A program made the translations under genes and the position numbers. Below, piece by piece: positions 8,319-17,143 of a DNA stretch of 64,000 nucleotides; positions within the stretch are counted from its first letter, which is position 1; each line of letters opens with the position of its first letter. Under the pieces are notes generated by a model. It was not told the origin of the DNA. It made no database searches and worked only from the letters and a program-made list of their open reading frames with translations. This stretch comes from Pseudomonas sp. BP8 (GTDB lineage: Bacteria > Pseudomonadota > Gammaproteobacteria > Pseudomonadales > Pseudomonadaceae): positions 3,378,501 to 3,442,500 of the forward strand of contig NZ_JAGINK010000001.1 in the NCBI RefSeq assembly GCF_017875955.1, read 5' to 3'.

Positions 8319-9641
8319 ATGCAACTGCCGTTTTCTCACCTGACTGCCGTCGTCGCCTTGAGCGGCCTGCTGCTGGCCCACGCCGGTACCGCGCAGGCCG
8401 GACGCGTCGAGCTTGGCGCCGCTGCCGGGCAAGCCGACCTGACCCTCGGCTGCCTGTACCCGATGACCGAGCGGGCGGCGATCTATGGCCAGGACAGCAT
8501 CGCCGGCATCCAGGTCGCCCTGAGCGAGCTGCAGGGGCAACGTGACGCCGGTGAGCAGTTGCCACGGCTGCGGGTGATCATCGACGACGACCAGTCCAAG
8601 GCCTCCTACGGCACTAGCCTGGCCCGCGCGTTCATTCGCAAGGACGGAGTACAGGTACTGTGCGGGATGGTCTCCAGCGGGGTGGCGATGTCCGTCAGCC
8701 AATTGGCCAAGCAAGACAAGGTGCTGATGATTGGCACTGACCACGCCTCCTCGCGCATGACCCTGGAAAACGGCCATCGCTACTATTTTCGGGTGACCAA
8801 TGACACCTGGACGTCGATGGCTGCCGGCGCCCATTACCTCAAGACACTGCAGGCTTCCACAGGCTGGAAACGGCTGGCCTTCATCGGCCCCGACTACGAA
8901 TACGGCCATGTCTCGCGTGACGATCTGCACGAAGCGCTGCGCCAACTGGGCGTCCAGTTCGAGGACGTCACCGAGCTCTGGCCACGCCTCTACGAGCCGG
9001 ACTACTCGGCCTACATCGCCGCGCTGGAACAGGCCAAGCCGGACATCATCGTGTCGGCCCTGTGGGGCGGCGACTTCCATGCGTTCGTCAAGCAGGCGGC
9101 CGGCACCCGGCTGTTCGAGACCTCGCGCCTGGCCAACTTCGACACCGGCGGCAACTACGACTTCCTGGTCGCGCTTGGCGAGCAGGCGCCGCCTGGCCTG
9201 ATCCTCTCCGCACGACACCACAACAACTGGCCGCAGACGCCGCGCAATGATTCGTTCGTGCAGCGCTTCCACACCCTCACCGGGCGCTACCCGACCTACG
9301 CCGCCCAAGGGGCTTATACCGGCGTCATGGTCCTGGCCAAGGCCAGCCAGAAGGCCGGTGGCGCCACCGACACCGAATCCTTGGTCGATGCCCTCGAAGG
9401 GCTGGAGATTGCCTTGCCGGAAGACCCGCCGGGGTTTGTCTCGCGGATCGATCCGCTGACCCACCAGATCCTTCAGGCCCAGGCCATCGGCACCCCGCTG
9501 CGCAACGACGACTTCCCGCCGGCCAAGCTGATGCTGGGCGAGTGGTCGGTGTATTCGGCCCAGGACCTGCTGCCCGACCCGGCCACCCGCCTGCGTCGGC
9601 AACGCTCGCAAATCCGTAATCCCGAGGGGCCCGCCCCTTAG
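8319..9641 (+). CDS. ABC transporter substrate-binding protein (type 1 periplasmic fold), first copy
   Basis: 440-residue periplasmic binding protein of the Leu/Ile/Val, urea and short-chain amide class (AmiC/UrtA/LivK fold). A signal peptide spans about residues 1-27 (MQLPFSHLTAVVALSGLLLA, then AHAGTAQA). The mature part starts with TLGCLYPMTERAAIYGQDSI, the usual first strand-helix of the fold. It is the first gene after the sigma54 promoter and is followed 27 bp later by a second, different binding-protein gene, so one permease probably serves two receptors with different ligands. Ligand not deducible; the downstream alcohol dehydrogenases suggest an alcohol or amino-alcohol type compound (inference). 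Confidence 0.88.
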   Translation: MQLPFSHLTAVVALSGLLLAHAGTAQAGRVELGAAAGQADLTLGCLYPMTERAAIYGQDSIAGIQVALSELQGQRDAGEQLPRLRVIIDDDQSKASYGTSLARAFIRKDGVQVLCGMVSSGVAMSVSQLAKQDKVLMIGTDHASSRMTLENGHRYYFRVTNDTWTSMAAGAHYLKTLQASTGWKRLAFIGPDYEYGHVSRDDLHEALRQLGVQFEDVTELWPRLYEPDYSAYIAALEQAKPDIIVSALWGGDFHAFVKQAAGTRLFETSRLANFDTGGNYDFLVALGEQAPPGLILSARHHNNWPQTPRNDSFVQRFHTLTGRYPTYAAQGAYTGVMVLAKASQKAGGATDTESLVDALEGLEIALPEDPPGFVSRIDPLTHQILQAQAIGTPLRNDDFPPAKLMLGEWSVYSAQDLLPDPATRLRRQRSQIRNPEGPAP

Positions 9642-9668
9642 CTACCGCAACCTGCACTGGAAGTGACC

Positions 9669-11003
9669 ATGAACAACTATAAGAAAAGCGTCCCGCATTA
9701 CCGCAAAGCACTGCCTCTGGCCCTGGCGATCGCCACGGCGGGGCTCACCGCAGGATTCACTGGCGGCGCAACGGCCGCTGACAACGGCAAGTTCCGCATC
9801 GGTGTGGTGACCTTCTTGTCTGGCCCGGCAGCGGGCCCGTTCGGCGAGCCGTCGGCCAATGCCGCCAAGATTCTGGTAGACGGCCTCAACCAGGGCAAGC
9901 TACCCGCGCCGTACGACAAACTGGGCATCAATGGCGCCGAGATCGAGATGGTGATCATCGATGAGGCCGGTGGCGCTGCCAAGCAGGTAGAAGAGTTCCG
10001 CAACCTGGTGCAGCGGCAGAAGGTCGATGCGGTGGTCGGCTACATTTCCTCCGGTGACTGCCTGGCGATTGCGCCGGTGGCCGAAGAGCTGGGCGCCATG
10101 ACCGTGTTCTACGATTGCGGCACCTCGCAGTTGTTCAGCGAAGACAAGACCCCACAGTTTGTTTTCCGCACCAGCCTCGACGCGGCCGTGGATAACATCG
10201 GCGCCGCTCGTTACCTGGCCAAGACCCGCCCGGACGCCGTGCGCGTCGGTGGCATCCAGCAGAACTACGCCTGGGGCCAGGACAGCTGGAACGACTTTGT
10301 CCTGTCCATGGCGCAGGTCATGCCCAAGAGCCAGGTGGTCGAATCGCAGATGCCCAAGGTATTCCAGGGCCAGTACGGCGCGGAAATCTCGGCGCTGTCG
10401 GTCAAGCGTCCAGAAATCATCCACTCCAGCTTCTGGGGCGGCGACATGGAGGCCCTGGTGCTCCAGGCTAACTCGCGCGGCCTGCTCGAAGACGCCACCG
10501 CCGTGCTCACCTGTGGTGAATCGGCCCTGGCGCGCTACAAGGATCAGGCGCCCAACGGCATGATCATTGGCGGTCGCGGCCCGTTCGGCGCGTTCGCCCC
10601 CGAGAACGCCCTGAACAACTGGTTCACCGCGGCCTATCAGGCGGCCTACAAGGCGGCGCCGACCTACCCGGCGAGCAAGATGGCCCAGGCCATCCTCGGC
10701 CTGAAGTTCGCCGCAGAAAACGCCAAGGCCGAGGCCGGCAAAGTACCGGCGCCGGTGGAAATCGCCAAGGCGTTCAAGGGTGCCACCTTCGAATCGGTCT
10801 CCGGCACCGTACAGATGGCCCGCGCTGGTGGCCACCAGGCCATGCAGGGTATCGCCTACGGCGAATACCACTACGACGCGGCGAACAAGAAGGGCAGCGT
10901 ACAGAACGTGATTGCCTTTGCCGGTGAGTGCGTGACCCCGCCTGACGGCACCAGCGCGCATGACTGGATCAAGGCCGGCTTCCCTGGCGCGCAGTGCAAC
11001 TGA
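9669..11003 (+). CDS. ABC transporter substrate-binding protein (type 1 periplasmic fold), second copy
   Basis: Start at ATG 9669, which has GGAAG five bases upstream; a GTG two codons earlier is less likely. 444 residues, signal peptide about 1-35 ending near GGATAA. The mature chain opens with RIGVVTFLSGPAAGPFGEPS, typical of LivK-like receptors. It shares its fold with the preceding binding protein but the two differ over most of their length, so this is not a recent tandem duplicate. It lies 67 bp before the permease gene and is part of the same operon. Confidence 0.9.
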   Translation: MNNYKKSVPHYRKALPLALAIATAGLTAGFTGGATAADNGKFRIGVVTFLSGPAAGPFGEPSANAAKILVDGLNQGKLPAPYDKLGINGAEIEMVIIDEAGGAAKQVEEFRNLVQRQKVDAVVGYISSGDCLAIAPVAEELGAMTVFYDCGTSQLFSEDKTPQFVFRTSLDAAVDNIGAARYLAKTRPDAVRVGGIQQNYAWGQDSWNDFVLSMAQVMPKSQVVESQMPKVFQGQYGAEISALSVKRPEIIHSSFWGGDMEALVLQANSRGLLEDATAVLTCGESALARYKDQAPNGMIIGGRGPFGAFAPENALNNWFTAAYQAAYKAAPTYPASKMAQAILGLKFAAENAKAEAGKVPAPVEIAKAFKGATFESVSGTVQMARAGGHQAMQGIAYGEYHYDAANKKGSVQNVIAFAGECVTPPDGTSAHDWIKAGFPGAQCN

Positions 11004-11070
11004 GCCCGTTGCACACCTGACTGAACGTGGCGGCCGCTGGCGGTCGCCACTCTTGCCAAGGTAGAACCTT

Positions 11071-11970
11071 ATGCTGAGTCTTTACGCGGTGCTGATCGAC
11101 GGCGCCATCTATGCCTCGTGGCTGTTCCTGGTTGCGGCAGGGCTGACCGTCATCTATGGGGTCATGCGTATCCTGAACATGGCCCATGGCAGTTTCTACG
11201 CCATCGGCGCCTATGCCGCCGCCTCGCTGGTCGGCTGGTATTTCAACAACGGGGTCGGGCCGGTGTGGGTCGGCTACCTGATGATGCTCGGCTGTGCGTT
11301 GGCCGCGGGCCTGGTGGTCGGGCTGCTGATCGAGCGCGGCCTGCTGCGCTTCATGTACGGCCGTGATGAAGTGCTGATGGTGATCATCACCTACGCCTTG
11401 CTGCTGATTCTCGAAGACGCCATGAAGATGATCTGGGGCGTCAACCCGTACTTCGCTTACCAGCCTTACGCAGAAATGGGCCGCAGCGTGCTGGCCGGAC
11501 TGAAAGTCTCCAACTATGACCTGATGCTGGTCGGCGTCTCGCTGGTGCTCGGCCTGAGCCTGTGGCTGTGGCTGGAGCGCACCCACCAAGGCAAGGTGCT
11601 GCGCGCGGTGATCCACGACCGCGAAGTGGCGCTGGCCATGGGCGTCAACGTGCGCCGGGTGTTCACCCTGGTGTTTGTTCTCGGCACGGTGCTCGGCACC
11701 CTGGCGGGCGCATTGACCGCGCCGGCGATTTCGGTGGCTCCCGGCATCGGCGTCGAGATCATCGTGCTGGCGTTCGCCGTGGTGGTGATCGGCGGCATGG
11801 GCAGCATCGAAGGCGCCGCCCTTGGCGCGCTGCTGGTCGGCTTGAGCCGAGCCGCGGCGGTGCACTACGCGCCGCAATTCGAACTCTTTGTGATCTATGG
11901 CGTGATGGCGCTGGTCCTCGCGGTACGTCCGCAGGGCCTGTTCGGTCGCGTGCTTGCGAGGAAAATCTGA
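11071..11970 (+). CDS. branched-chain amino acid/urea-type ABC transporter permease (LivH-like)
   Basis: 299 residues, about eight membrane helices. The segments VIYGVMRILNMAHGSFYAIGAY and GMGSIEGAALGALLVGL are family signatures of LivH/UrtB permeases (only short parts are cited). It forms the membrane channel together with the next gene, whose ATG overlaps this stop codon by one base. Confidence 0.93.
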   Translation: MLSLYAVLIDGAIYASWLFLVAAGLTVIYGVMRILNMAHGSFYAIGAYAAASLVGWYFNNGVGPVWVGYLMMLGCALAAGLVVGLLIERGLLRFMYGRDEVLMVIITYALLLILEDAMKMIWGVNPYFAYQPYAEMGRSVLAGLKVSNYDLMLVGVSLVLGLSLWLWLERTHQGKVLRAVIHDREVALAMGVNVRRVFTLVFVLGTVLGTLAGALTAPAISVAPGIGVEIIVLAFAVVVIGGMGSIEGAALGALLVGLSRAAAVHYAPQFELFVIYGVMALVLAVRPQGLFGRVLARKI

Positions 11971-12929
11971 TGCGCCTGGATAAAACCGAACTGATTCTGC
12001 TCGGCGTCGCCGTGCTGCTCGCCGGCGCTGGGGTGATTGCCCCGCAATGGTTGGTGTTCTTGCTGACCATGGCCTTGGCCAAGGCGATGGTGGTGCAAGG
12101 CGTGGTGATGCAGATGCGCGCCGGCCTGGTCACCTTTGGCCAGGGCCTGTACTTCTGCATCGGTGGTTACGCGGTAGGCATGAGCGGGCACTTTCTGGGG
12201 CTCAGCGACCTGCCGACCTTGCTGCTCATGGGTATCGGCGCGGCGGTGGCGCTGGCGCTGATTCTTGGCCTGCTGATGACCCGCTACCGGGAGATCTTTT
12301 TCGCCATGCTGTCGCTGGCGTTTTCGATGATTCTCTACGGCATGCTGGTGAAAAGCCCGGCCCTGGGCAGCACCGACGGCTTCAACGTCAAGGCCTGGAC
12401 CCTGTTCGGCTGGAGCCCGGCCGCGGGCCAGGCGCCGCTGGCATTGTTCGTGATCATCGTGGCGGTGTCTGCCGTGCTCGCAGTGTTGCTGCACCGCTAT
12501 GGACGGAGCAGCGCCGGCGCCATGTGCGAGGCGATCCGCGAGAACGAAGTGCGGGTCGAGTACCTCGGCCAGTCGCCACGCTGGGTGCTGTACATGAACT
12601 ACGTCGCCGCAGCCGCGGTATCGGCGCTGGGCGGCGGCTTCATGGCCTTGGCCGCCGGGCATATCGATCCGGAGATGGCCTACTGGATCACCTCCGGCGA
12701 GTTCGTCTTCATCGCCTTGCTTGGCGGTACGGCACACGTCGCAGCACCAATCATCGCCGCCGTCCTGTTTGCGGTGGTGCGCACTTACGCCATCGAGCTG
12801 GTGCCGCACAGCTGGCAGATGATTCTGGGCATCACCTTGCTGGCGATCATCGTCTTCTTGCCCAAGGGCCTGTGGAGCCTGTTCAGTGGCCAGGCCCGTG
12901 CGACCAAGGCAGTGGAGGCCAAGGCATGA
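11970..12929 (+). CDS. branched-chain amino acid/urea-type ABC transporter permease (LivM-like)
   Basis: 319 residues, multiple membrane helices. The pattern VTFGQGLYFCIGGYAVG and the late GGTAHVAAPIIAAVLF are typical of LivM/UrtC. The start ATG overlaps the stop codon of the LivH-like gene, and its stop overlaps the ATG of the LivG-like gene, so the permease and ATPase genes are translationally coupled. It is the second half of the channel. Confidence 0.93.
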   Translation: MRLDKTELILLGVAVLLAGAGVIAPQWLVFLLTMALAKAMVVQGVVMQMRAGLVTFGQGLYFCIGGYAVGMSGHFLGLSDLPTLLLMGIGAAVALALILGLLMTRYREIFFAMLSLAFSMILYGMLVKSPALGSTDGFNVKAWTLFGWSPAAGQAPLALFVIIVAVSAVLAVLLHRYGRSSAGAMCEAIRENEVRVEYLGQSPRWVLYMNYVAAAAVSALGGGFMALAAGHIDPEMAYWITSGEFVFIALLGGTAHVAAPIIAAVLFAVVRTYAIELVPHSWQMILGITLLAIIVFLPKGLWSLFSGQARATKAVEAKA

Positions 12930-13696
12930 GCGCTATTCTCGAAACCCGTGGGCTGTGCAAGGAATTCGGCGCCGTCAGCGCTGCCAAGGACGTCAACGTC
13001 AGCATCAGCAAGGGCGAAGTGGTCGGGGTAATCGGCTCCAATGGCGCCGGCAAGACCACCTTCATCAACATGGTGACCGGTTACCTCAAGCCCAGCCGCG
13101 GCGAAATCCTCTTCAACGGCCAGTCGATCATCGGTCGCACGCCGCGAGCGATTACCCGCGCCGGCATGGCCCGTTCGTTCCAGGTGGCGCAGCTGTTCCC
13201 AGAGCTGACTGTACTGGACAACCTGTTGATTGCCCTGGCAGCCGCCGAGTCGCCGTTCCCGTCGTTGTTGCGCCCGCTGCGCAATGGCGCACGAATTGCC
13301 CGTGCCGAGGCGATTCTCAGTGAATTCAGCATCCTCGCCTGGGCCGACAACAAAGTCACCGCCGTGCCGCAAGGCGTACGCAAGCTGATCGACATCGCCA
13401 TGGCGCTGATCGGTGATCCGCAGATGCTCCTGCTCGACGAGCCCACCAGCGGTGTCAGTGCCGAGGAGAAGACCCAACTGATGGATACCGTGATGCAGGT
13501 GGTGTCGCGTCACCAGGTGACGGTGTTGTTTGTTGAACACGACATGGACGTGGTGCGCCGCTACGTGTCGCGAATCCTCGCGTTCTACAGCGGTGAAGTG
13601 CTGGCCGACGGTCCGCCGCAAACGGTATTGGCCAACGCCCGGGTCCAGCAGCTGGTCACTGGCGGTCAACGGGCACACAAGGGGGCAAACGCATGA
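12926..13696 (+). CDS. ABC transporter ATP-binding protein (LivG-like)
   Basis: 256 residues. Walker A is GSNGAGKTT, Q-loop region ARSFQVAQLF, Walker B MLLLDEPTSGV, switch His in FVEHDMDVV. The ABC signature is unusual: where most LivG proteins have a Y/S-G-Q-Q-R type motif, this one reads VPQGVRKLIDIAMAL, keeping the Gly but not the Gln-Gln. It pairs with the LivF-like ATPase whose start overlaps its stop codon. It energises the import complex on the cytoplasmic side. Confidence 0.93.
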   Translation: MSAILETRGLCKEFGAVSAAKDVNVSISKGEVVGVIGSNGAGKTTFINMVTGYLKPSRGEILFNGQSIIGRTPRAITRAGMARSFQVAQLFPELTVLDNLLIALAAAESPFPSLLRPLRNGARIARAEAILSEFSILAWADNKVTAVPQGVRKLIDIAMALIGDPQMLLLDEPTSGVSAEEKTQLMDTVMQVVSRHQVTVLFVEHDMDVVRRYVSRILAFYSGEVLADGPPQTVLANARVQQLVTGGQRAHKGANA

Positions 13697-14340
13697 GCCT
13701 GGACATTCGCAACCTCAATGTGGCCATCGAGTCGGTACCGATCCTGCACAACGTCTCGCTACAGGTGGGTGCGGGGCAGATGGTCGGTCTGATCGGCCAC
13801 AACGGTGCTGGCAAGACCACCCTGATCCGAACCTTGATGGGCCTGCTCGACGCCACCTCCGGTTCTATTCATTTTGCCGGCAACGACCTCTGCGCGCAGC
13901 CGGGTCACCAGCGCGCGGCGGCTGGCATCAGTTACCTGCCCGAAGACCGTCGGCTGATTCCGGCGCTGACAGTGGAAGAAAACATCCTCTTGCCGGTGTG
14001 GGCCAACAAGTTGCCGGGCAGTGCCGAGCGCCTCGAGTGGGTGTATGGCCTGATCCCGGAAATCGCTCAGTTTCGTGATCGCCGGGCCATGCAGTTGTCT
14101 GGCGGCCAGCAGAAGCTGGTGGCCCTGGCCCGCGCCCTGATGCCGGGCAACCGCTTGTTGATTCTCGACGAGCCGTTCGAGGGCGTGGCGCCGGTGCTGT
14201 CGCGCCGCCTCAGTGAAGTGATCGCCCAGCTCGGACAGGAAGGCCTGTGCGTGCTGATCTCCGAGTCCGATGACACCCATTCCGCTGACCTGGTCGATGC
14301 GCTGTACCGCATCGAGCGCGGCAGCGTGCGAGCAGGATAA
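13693..14340 (+). CDS. ABC transporter ATP-binding protein (LivF-like)
   Basis: 215 residues, somewhat shorter than a standard LivF. Walker A GHNGAGKTT, signature LSGGQQKLVALARAL, Walker B LLILDEPFEGVAP and the LivF-type segment GISYLPEDRRLIP are all intact. It starts within the stop codon of the LivG-like gene. The C-terminus ends soon after the switch region, where a His is not obvious (VLISESDDTHSAD), so ATP hydrolysis may depend mainly on the composite site with its partner. This last point is inference. Confidence 0.92.
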   Translation: MSLDIRNLNVAIESVPILHNVSLQVGAGQMVGLIGHNGAGKTTLIRTLMGLLDATSGSIHFAGNDLCAQPGHQRAAAGISYLPEDRRLIPALTVEENILLPVWANKLPGSAERLEWVYGLIPEIAQFRDRRAMQLSGGQQKLVALARALMPGNRLLILDEPFEGVAPVLSRRLSEVIAQLGQEGLCVLISESDDTHSADLVDALYRIERGSVRAG

Positions 14341-14346
14341 GCCGCC

Positions 14347-15501
14347 ATGTCGACCTTTACCTTTGAAACCACCCCCCGTGTGATCTGTGAAGTCGATGGC
14401 GCCTTGCGTCTCGGCAGCCTGTGTCGCGAACTCGGTGCCGAGCGCGTGCTGCTGGTCAGCGACCCAGGCCTGCAGCGCGCTGGCCTGCTCGATGCGCCGA
14501 TGCAGGCGCTGCGTGATGCCGGTGTCGAAGTAACGCTGTACAGCGATGTGCAGGCCGACCCGCCCGAAGCGTCGGTGCTCGACGCAGTGGCGGCGGGGCG
14601 CGCGTGCCGTGCCCAGGCAGTGATCGGCCTTGGCGGCGGTAGCTCGCTGGACACGGCCAAGCTGGTGGCACTGCTCTGTGGCCATGAACAGGCCTTGGCC
14701 GACATCTATGGCATCAACCTGGCCAAGGGGCCGCGCTTGCCGTTGATCCAGGTACCGACCACTGCGGGCACCGGCTCGGAGGTCACCGCGGTGGCCATCG
14801 TCACCACCCCCAGTCACGAGAAGAAGGGCGTGGTCAGCCCGCTGTTGTACCCGGACATTGCCTTGCTCGATGCGCGGCTGACCGTCGGCCTGCCCGCGGC
14901 GGTAAGTGCCATGACCGGTGTTGACGCCATGGTGCATGCCATCGAGGCTTATACCAGCAAGCACAAGAAGAATGTGTTGTCCGACGGCCTCGCCTTGCAG
15001 GCCTTGCGCCTGTTGGGCGGCAACCTTGATCGAGTGCTGGCCGAACCCGGCGATCTGCAAGCACGCTCGAACATGTTGCTCGGCTCGATGCTGGCCGGTA
15101 TGGCCTTCGCCAACGCGCCGGTGGCAGCGGTACATGCGCTGGCCTATCCGCTGGGCGGGCACTTCCATGTGCCGCATGGTTTGAGCAATGCGCTGGTGCT
15201 GGTGCCAGTGCTCAACTTCAACCGCAGCGTGGCGCAAGCGTTGTACGCCGAGTTGGCGCCGACAGTGCTGCCGGGCGAGCGCTTTGACGACCCGGCGCAG
15301 GCCTGCGAGGCGTTTATTGCGTTCATGACTGCGCTGGTCCAGCGCATGCCGTTTGCCCAGCGTCTTGGCGAGGTGGGTGTGAGCGAAGCGGACCTGGACC
15401 GGCTGAGTGACGACGCCATGAAAGTCGAACGCCTGCTAATCAACAACCCACGCCCGGTCAGCCGGGATGACGCCCGCGCTATCTATGCCTCGGTGCTATG
15501 A
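14347..15501 (+). CDS. iron-containing alcohol dehydrogenase (group III), first of two
   Basis: 384 residues, the usual length for the family that oxidises alcohols or reduces aldehydes with NAD(P). The cofactor-binding segment is GLGGGSSLDTAKLVALL. Metal ligands sit in TGVDAMVHAIEAYTS (Asp and His) and in VHALAYPLGGHFHVPHG (two His). The gene starts 6 bp after the LivF-like gene and is in the same operon, so import and first oxidation step are induced together. It is a clear paralogue of the next gene. The substrate is not known. Confidence 0.93.
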   Translation: MSTFTFETTPRVICEVDGALRLGSLCRELGAERVLLVSDPGLQRAGLLDAPMQALRDAGVEVTLYSDVQADPPEASVLDAVAAGRACRAQAVIGLGGGSSLDTAKLVALLCGHEQALADIYGINLAKGPRLPLIQVPTTAGTGSEVTAVAIVTTPSHEKKGVVSPLLYPDIALLDARLTVGLPAAVSAMTGVDAMVHAIEAYTSKHKKNVLSDGLALQALRLLGGNLDRVLAEPGDLQARSNMLLGSMLAGMAFANAPVAAVHALAYPLGGHFHVPHGLSNALVLVPVLNFNRSVAQALYAELAPTVLPGERFDDPAQACEAFIAFMTALVQRMPFAQRLGEVGVSEADLDRLSDDAMKVERLLINNPRPVSRDDARAIYASVL

Positions 15502-15511
15502 GGAGAACGTC

Positions 15512-16666
15512 ATGAATCATGAATTCAGAAGTGTGCCGCGTATTGTTTGCGAGGCGGGCGCCTTGAACAGCATTGGTCAGGTTTTCGCCGGGCTAAGCGC
15601 TCGCCGCGTCCTGTTGGTGTGCGACCCGGGGATCGTCAAGCTCGGCTTCGCCGACAAGGCCTGCGCAGCGCTGCAGGCAGCGGGCTGCAGCGTCAGCGTG
15701 TTCGATCAGGTGCTGGCGGACCCTCCGGCCGCAGTGGTCGAGCAGGCGGTCAGCCAGGGACGAGCGTTTGAAGCCGACGGCGTGCTTGGCCTGGGCGGTG
15801 GCAGCTCGCTGGATGCGGCCAAGCTGGTGGCATTGCTAATCAACAGCGAACAGCCGCTGGTGGACCTTTATGGCACCGACAAGGCGCGCGGCCAGCGCCT
15901 GCCGCTGGTGCTGATGCCGACCACGGCGGGAACCGGCTCGGAAGTGACCTGGGTGTCGGTGATCACCGATGCACAACAACGCAAGCAGGCGGTGTATTCG
16001 GCGCAACTGATGCCGGACGTGGCCGTGCTCGATCCTGAGCTGACCCTTGGCCTGCCCGCTGCGATCACGGCCGCCACCGGCCTCGATGCGATAGTGCATG
16101 CCATCGAGGCTTACACCAGCCGCACGCGCAAGAACCCCATTGCTGACGGTTTGGCCACCACCGCACTGCGCTTGCTCGGGGGCAACCTGCGCAAGGTCTT
16201 GGCAGATGGCAGTGACGTCGCTGCACGTTCGGCGATGCTGCAGGGATCGTTGATGGCCGGCATGGCCTTCGTCAACGCCTCGGTGGCGGCGATTCACGGG
16301 CTGGCGTATCCGTTGGGCGCGCGTTTTCACATCCCGCATGGGCACGCCAATGCGCTGGTGATGGCGCCGATGATTCGCTTCAACCTGCCGGCGGCGCAGC
16401 GCCAGTATGCGGAGCTGGCCGGGCACCTGTTGCCTGGAGTGGTGTTTGCCGACGAGGGCAGGGCAGCGCACGCGTTTGTCGAGGCCATTGAAGCGCTGGT
16501 GCGCGACAGCGGGTTGGAAACGCGGTTGTCCCGGCTGGGGATTGATGAGGCAGCGATCCCGCTGATGGCAGCGGATGTGGTGACGGGGTTGAAGCGGTTG
16601 ATTGATAGCAACCCGCGGGACATGAGCGAAGCACAGGTGGCGGCGATTTACCGGAGTGTCTACTGA
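15512..16666 (+). CDS. iron-containing alcohol dehydrogenase (group III), second of two
   Basis: 384 residues, start ATG 15512 with GGAG 9-12 bases upstream. It has the same motifs as its neighbour: GLGGGSSLDAAKLVALL for the cofactor, ATGLDAIVHAIEAYTS and IHGLAYPLGARFHIPHGHA for the metal. Tandem paralogues of equal length suggest an old duplication with divergence, possibly two chain lengths or two successive oxidations. It is the last gene of the sigma54-driven operon, followed by a REP-associated hairpin that can terminate transcription. Confidence 0.93.
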   Translation: MNHEFRSVPRIVCEAGALNSIGQVFAGLSARRVLLVCDPGIVKLGFADKACAALQAAGCSVSVFDQVLADPPAAVVEQAVSQGRAFEADGVLGLGGGSSLDAAKLVALLINSEQPLVDLYGTDKARGQRLPLVLMPTTAGTGSEVTWVSVITDAQQRKQAVYSAQLMPDVAVLDPELTLGLPAAITAATGLDAIVHAIEAYTSRTRKNPIADGLATTALRLLGGNLRKVLADGSDVAARSAMLQGSLMAGMAFVNASVAAIHGLAYPLGARFHIPHGHANALVMAPMIRFNLPAAQRQYAELAGHLLPGVVFADEGRAAHAFVEAIEALVRDSGLETRLSRLGIDEAAIPLMAADVVTGLKRLIDSNPRDMSEAQVAAIYRSVY

Positions 16667-16694
16667 CGCCCCAATGTCAGTCAGTTAAGAAGCT

Positions 16695-16823
16695 GGGGCC
16701 GCTTTGCGGCCCTTTCGCGACACAAGGGCGCTCCCACACTTTTCGTGCTTACCACTGTAGACAGTGGTATGCACATCTGTGTGGGAGCGCCCTTGTGTCG
16801 CGAGAGGGCTGCAAAGCAGCCCC
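16695..16823. repeat. REPIN (inverted pair of REP sequences) doubling as operon terminator
   Basis: Two REP-like arms in inverted orientation: 16695-16739 and 16779-16823, each with a G/C-rich hairpin followed by a GCGACACAAGGGCGCTCCCA-type core. Between them lies a smaller dyad, ACCACTG-TAGA-CAGTGGT (16751-16768). The left hairpin GGGCCGC-TTT-GCGGCCC (16696-16712) directly follows the alcohol dehydrogenase operon and likely ends its transcript. Such elements are spread by RAYT transposases in trans; no such gene is in this window. Confidence 0.8.
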
Positions 16824-16910
16824 AAACCAGGCGACCAAGTCCTGACTGACCGGCAGTGGGGCTTGCCCTGCGAAGAGGCCAGCCCGGTTACCCCCTTAAC
16901 AAAAAGCCGC

Positions 16911-17081
16911 TTAAGCCAGAAATTCAGGCTCTGACGATGCGTTAGCCCGACGGTCGCTACGGATGTCGATAATCACCGCGCCCGTGCACAGGGCAACGAG
17001 GCCTACGCTGGCAATAGTGATTTCGCCGAGCAGCATGCCTGCCACCAGGGTCAGCAGGCTTAAGCGACAGAAGAGTGTCAT
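16911..17081 (-). CDS. small membrane protein of unknown function
   Basis: 56 residues starting at ATG 17081, chosen because AAGGA lies 7 bases upstream. There are two hydrophobic stretches (SLLTLVAGMLLGEITIASVG and VALCTGAVIID) and a charged C-terminus RSDRRANASSEPEFLA. It resembles the short single- or double-pass proteins common in Pseudomonas. It lies downstream of the phosphatase gene on the same strand. No function can be assigned. Confidence 0.5.
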   Translation of the reverse strand: MTLFCRLSLLTLVAGMLLGEITIASVGLVALCTGAVIIDIRSDRRANASSEPEFLA

Positions 17082-17143
17082 GAGCGCGTCCTTGGCAATT
17101 GAACCGACACTTACCATAACGGGCTGGCGCGCTCTGCGCAGCG

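Noticed and set aside
13759..15237. 492-residue minus-strand frame opposite livF and the first alcohol dehydrogenase
   Set aside because: His/Gln/Arg-rich antisense shadow of well-supported genes.
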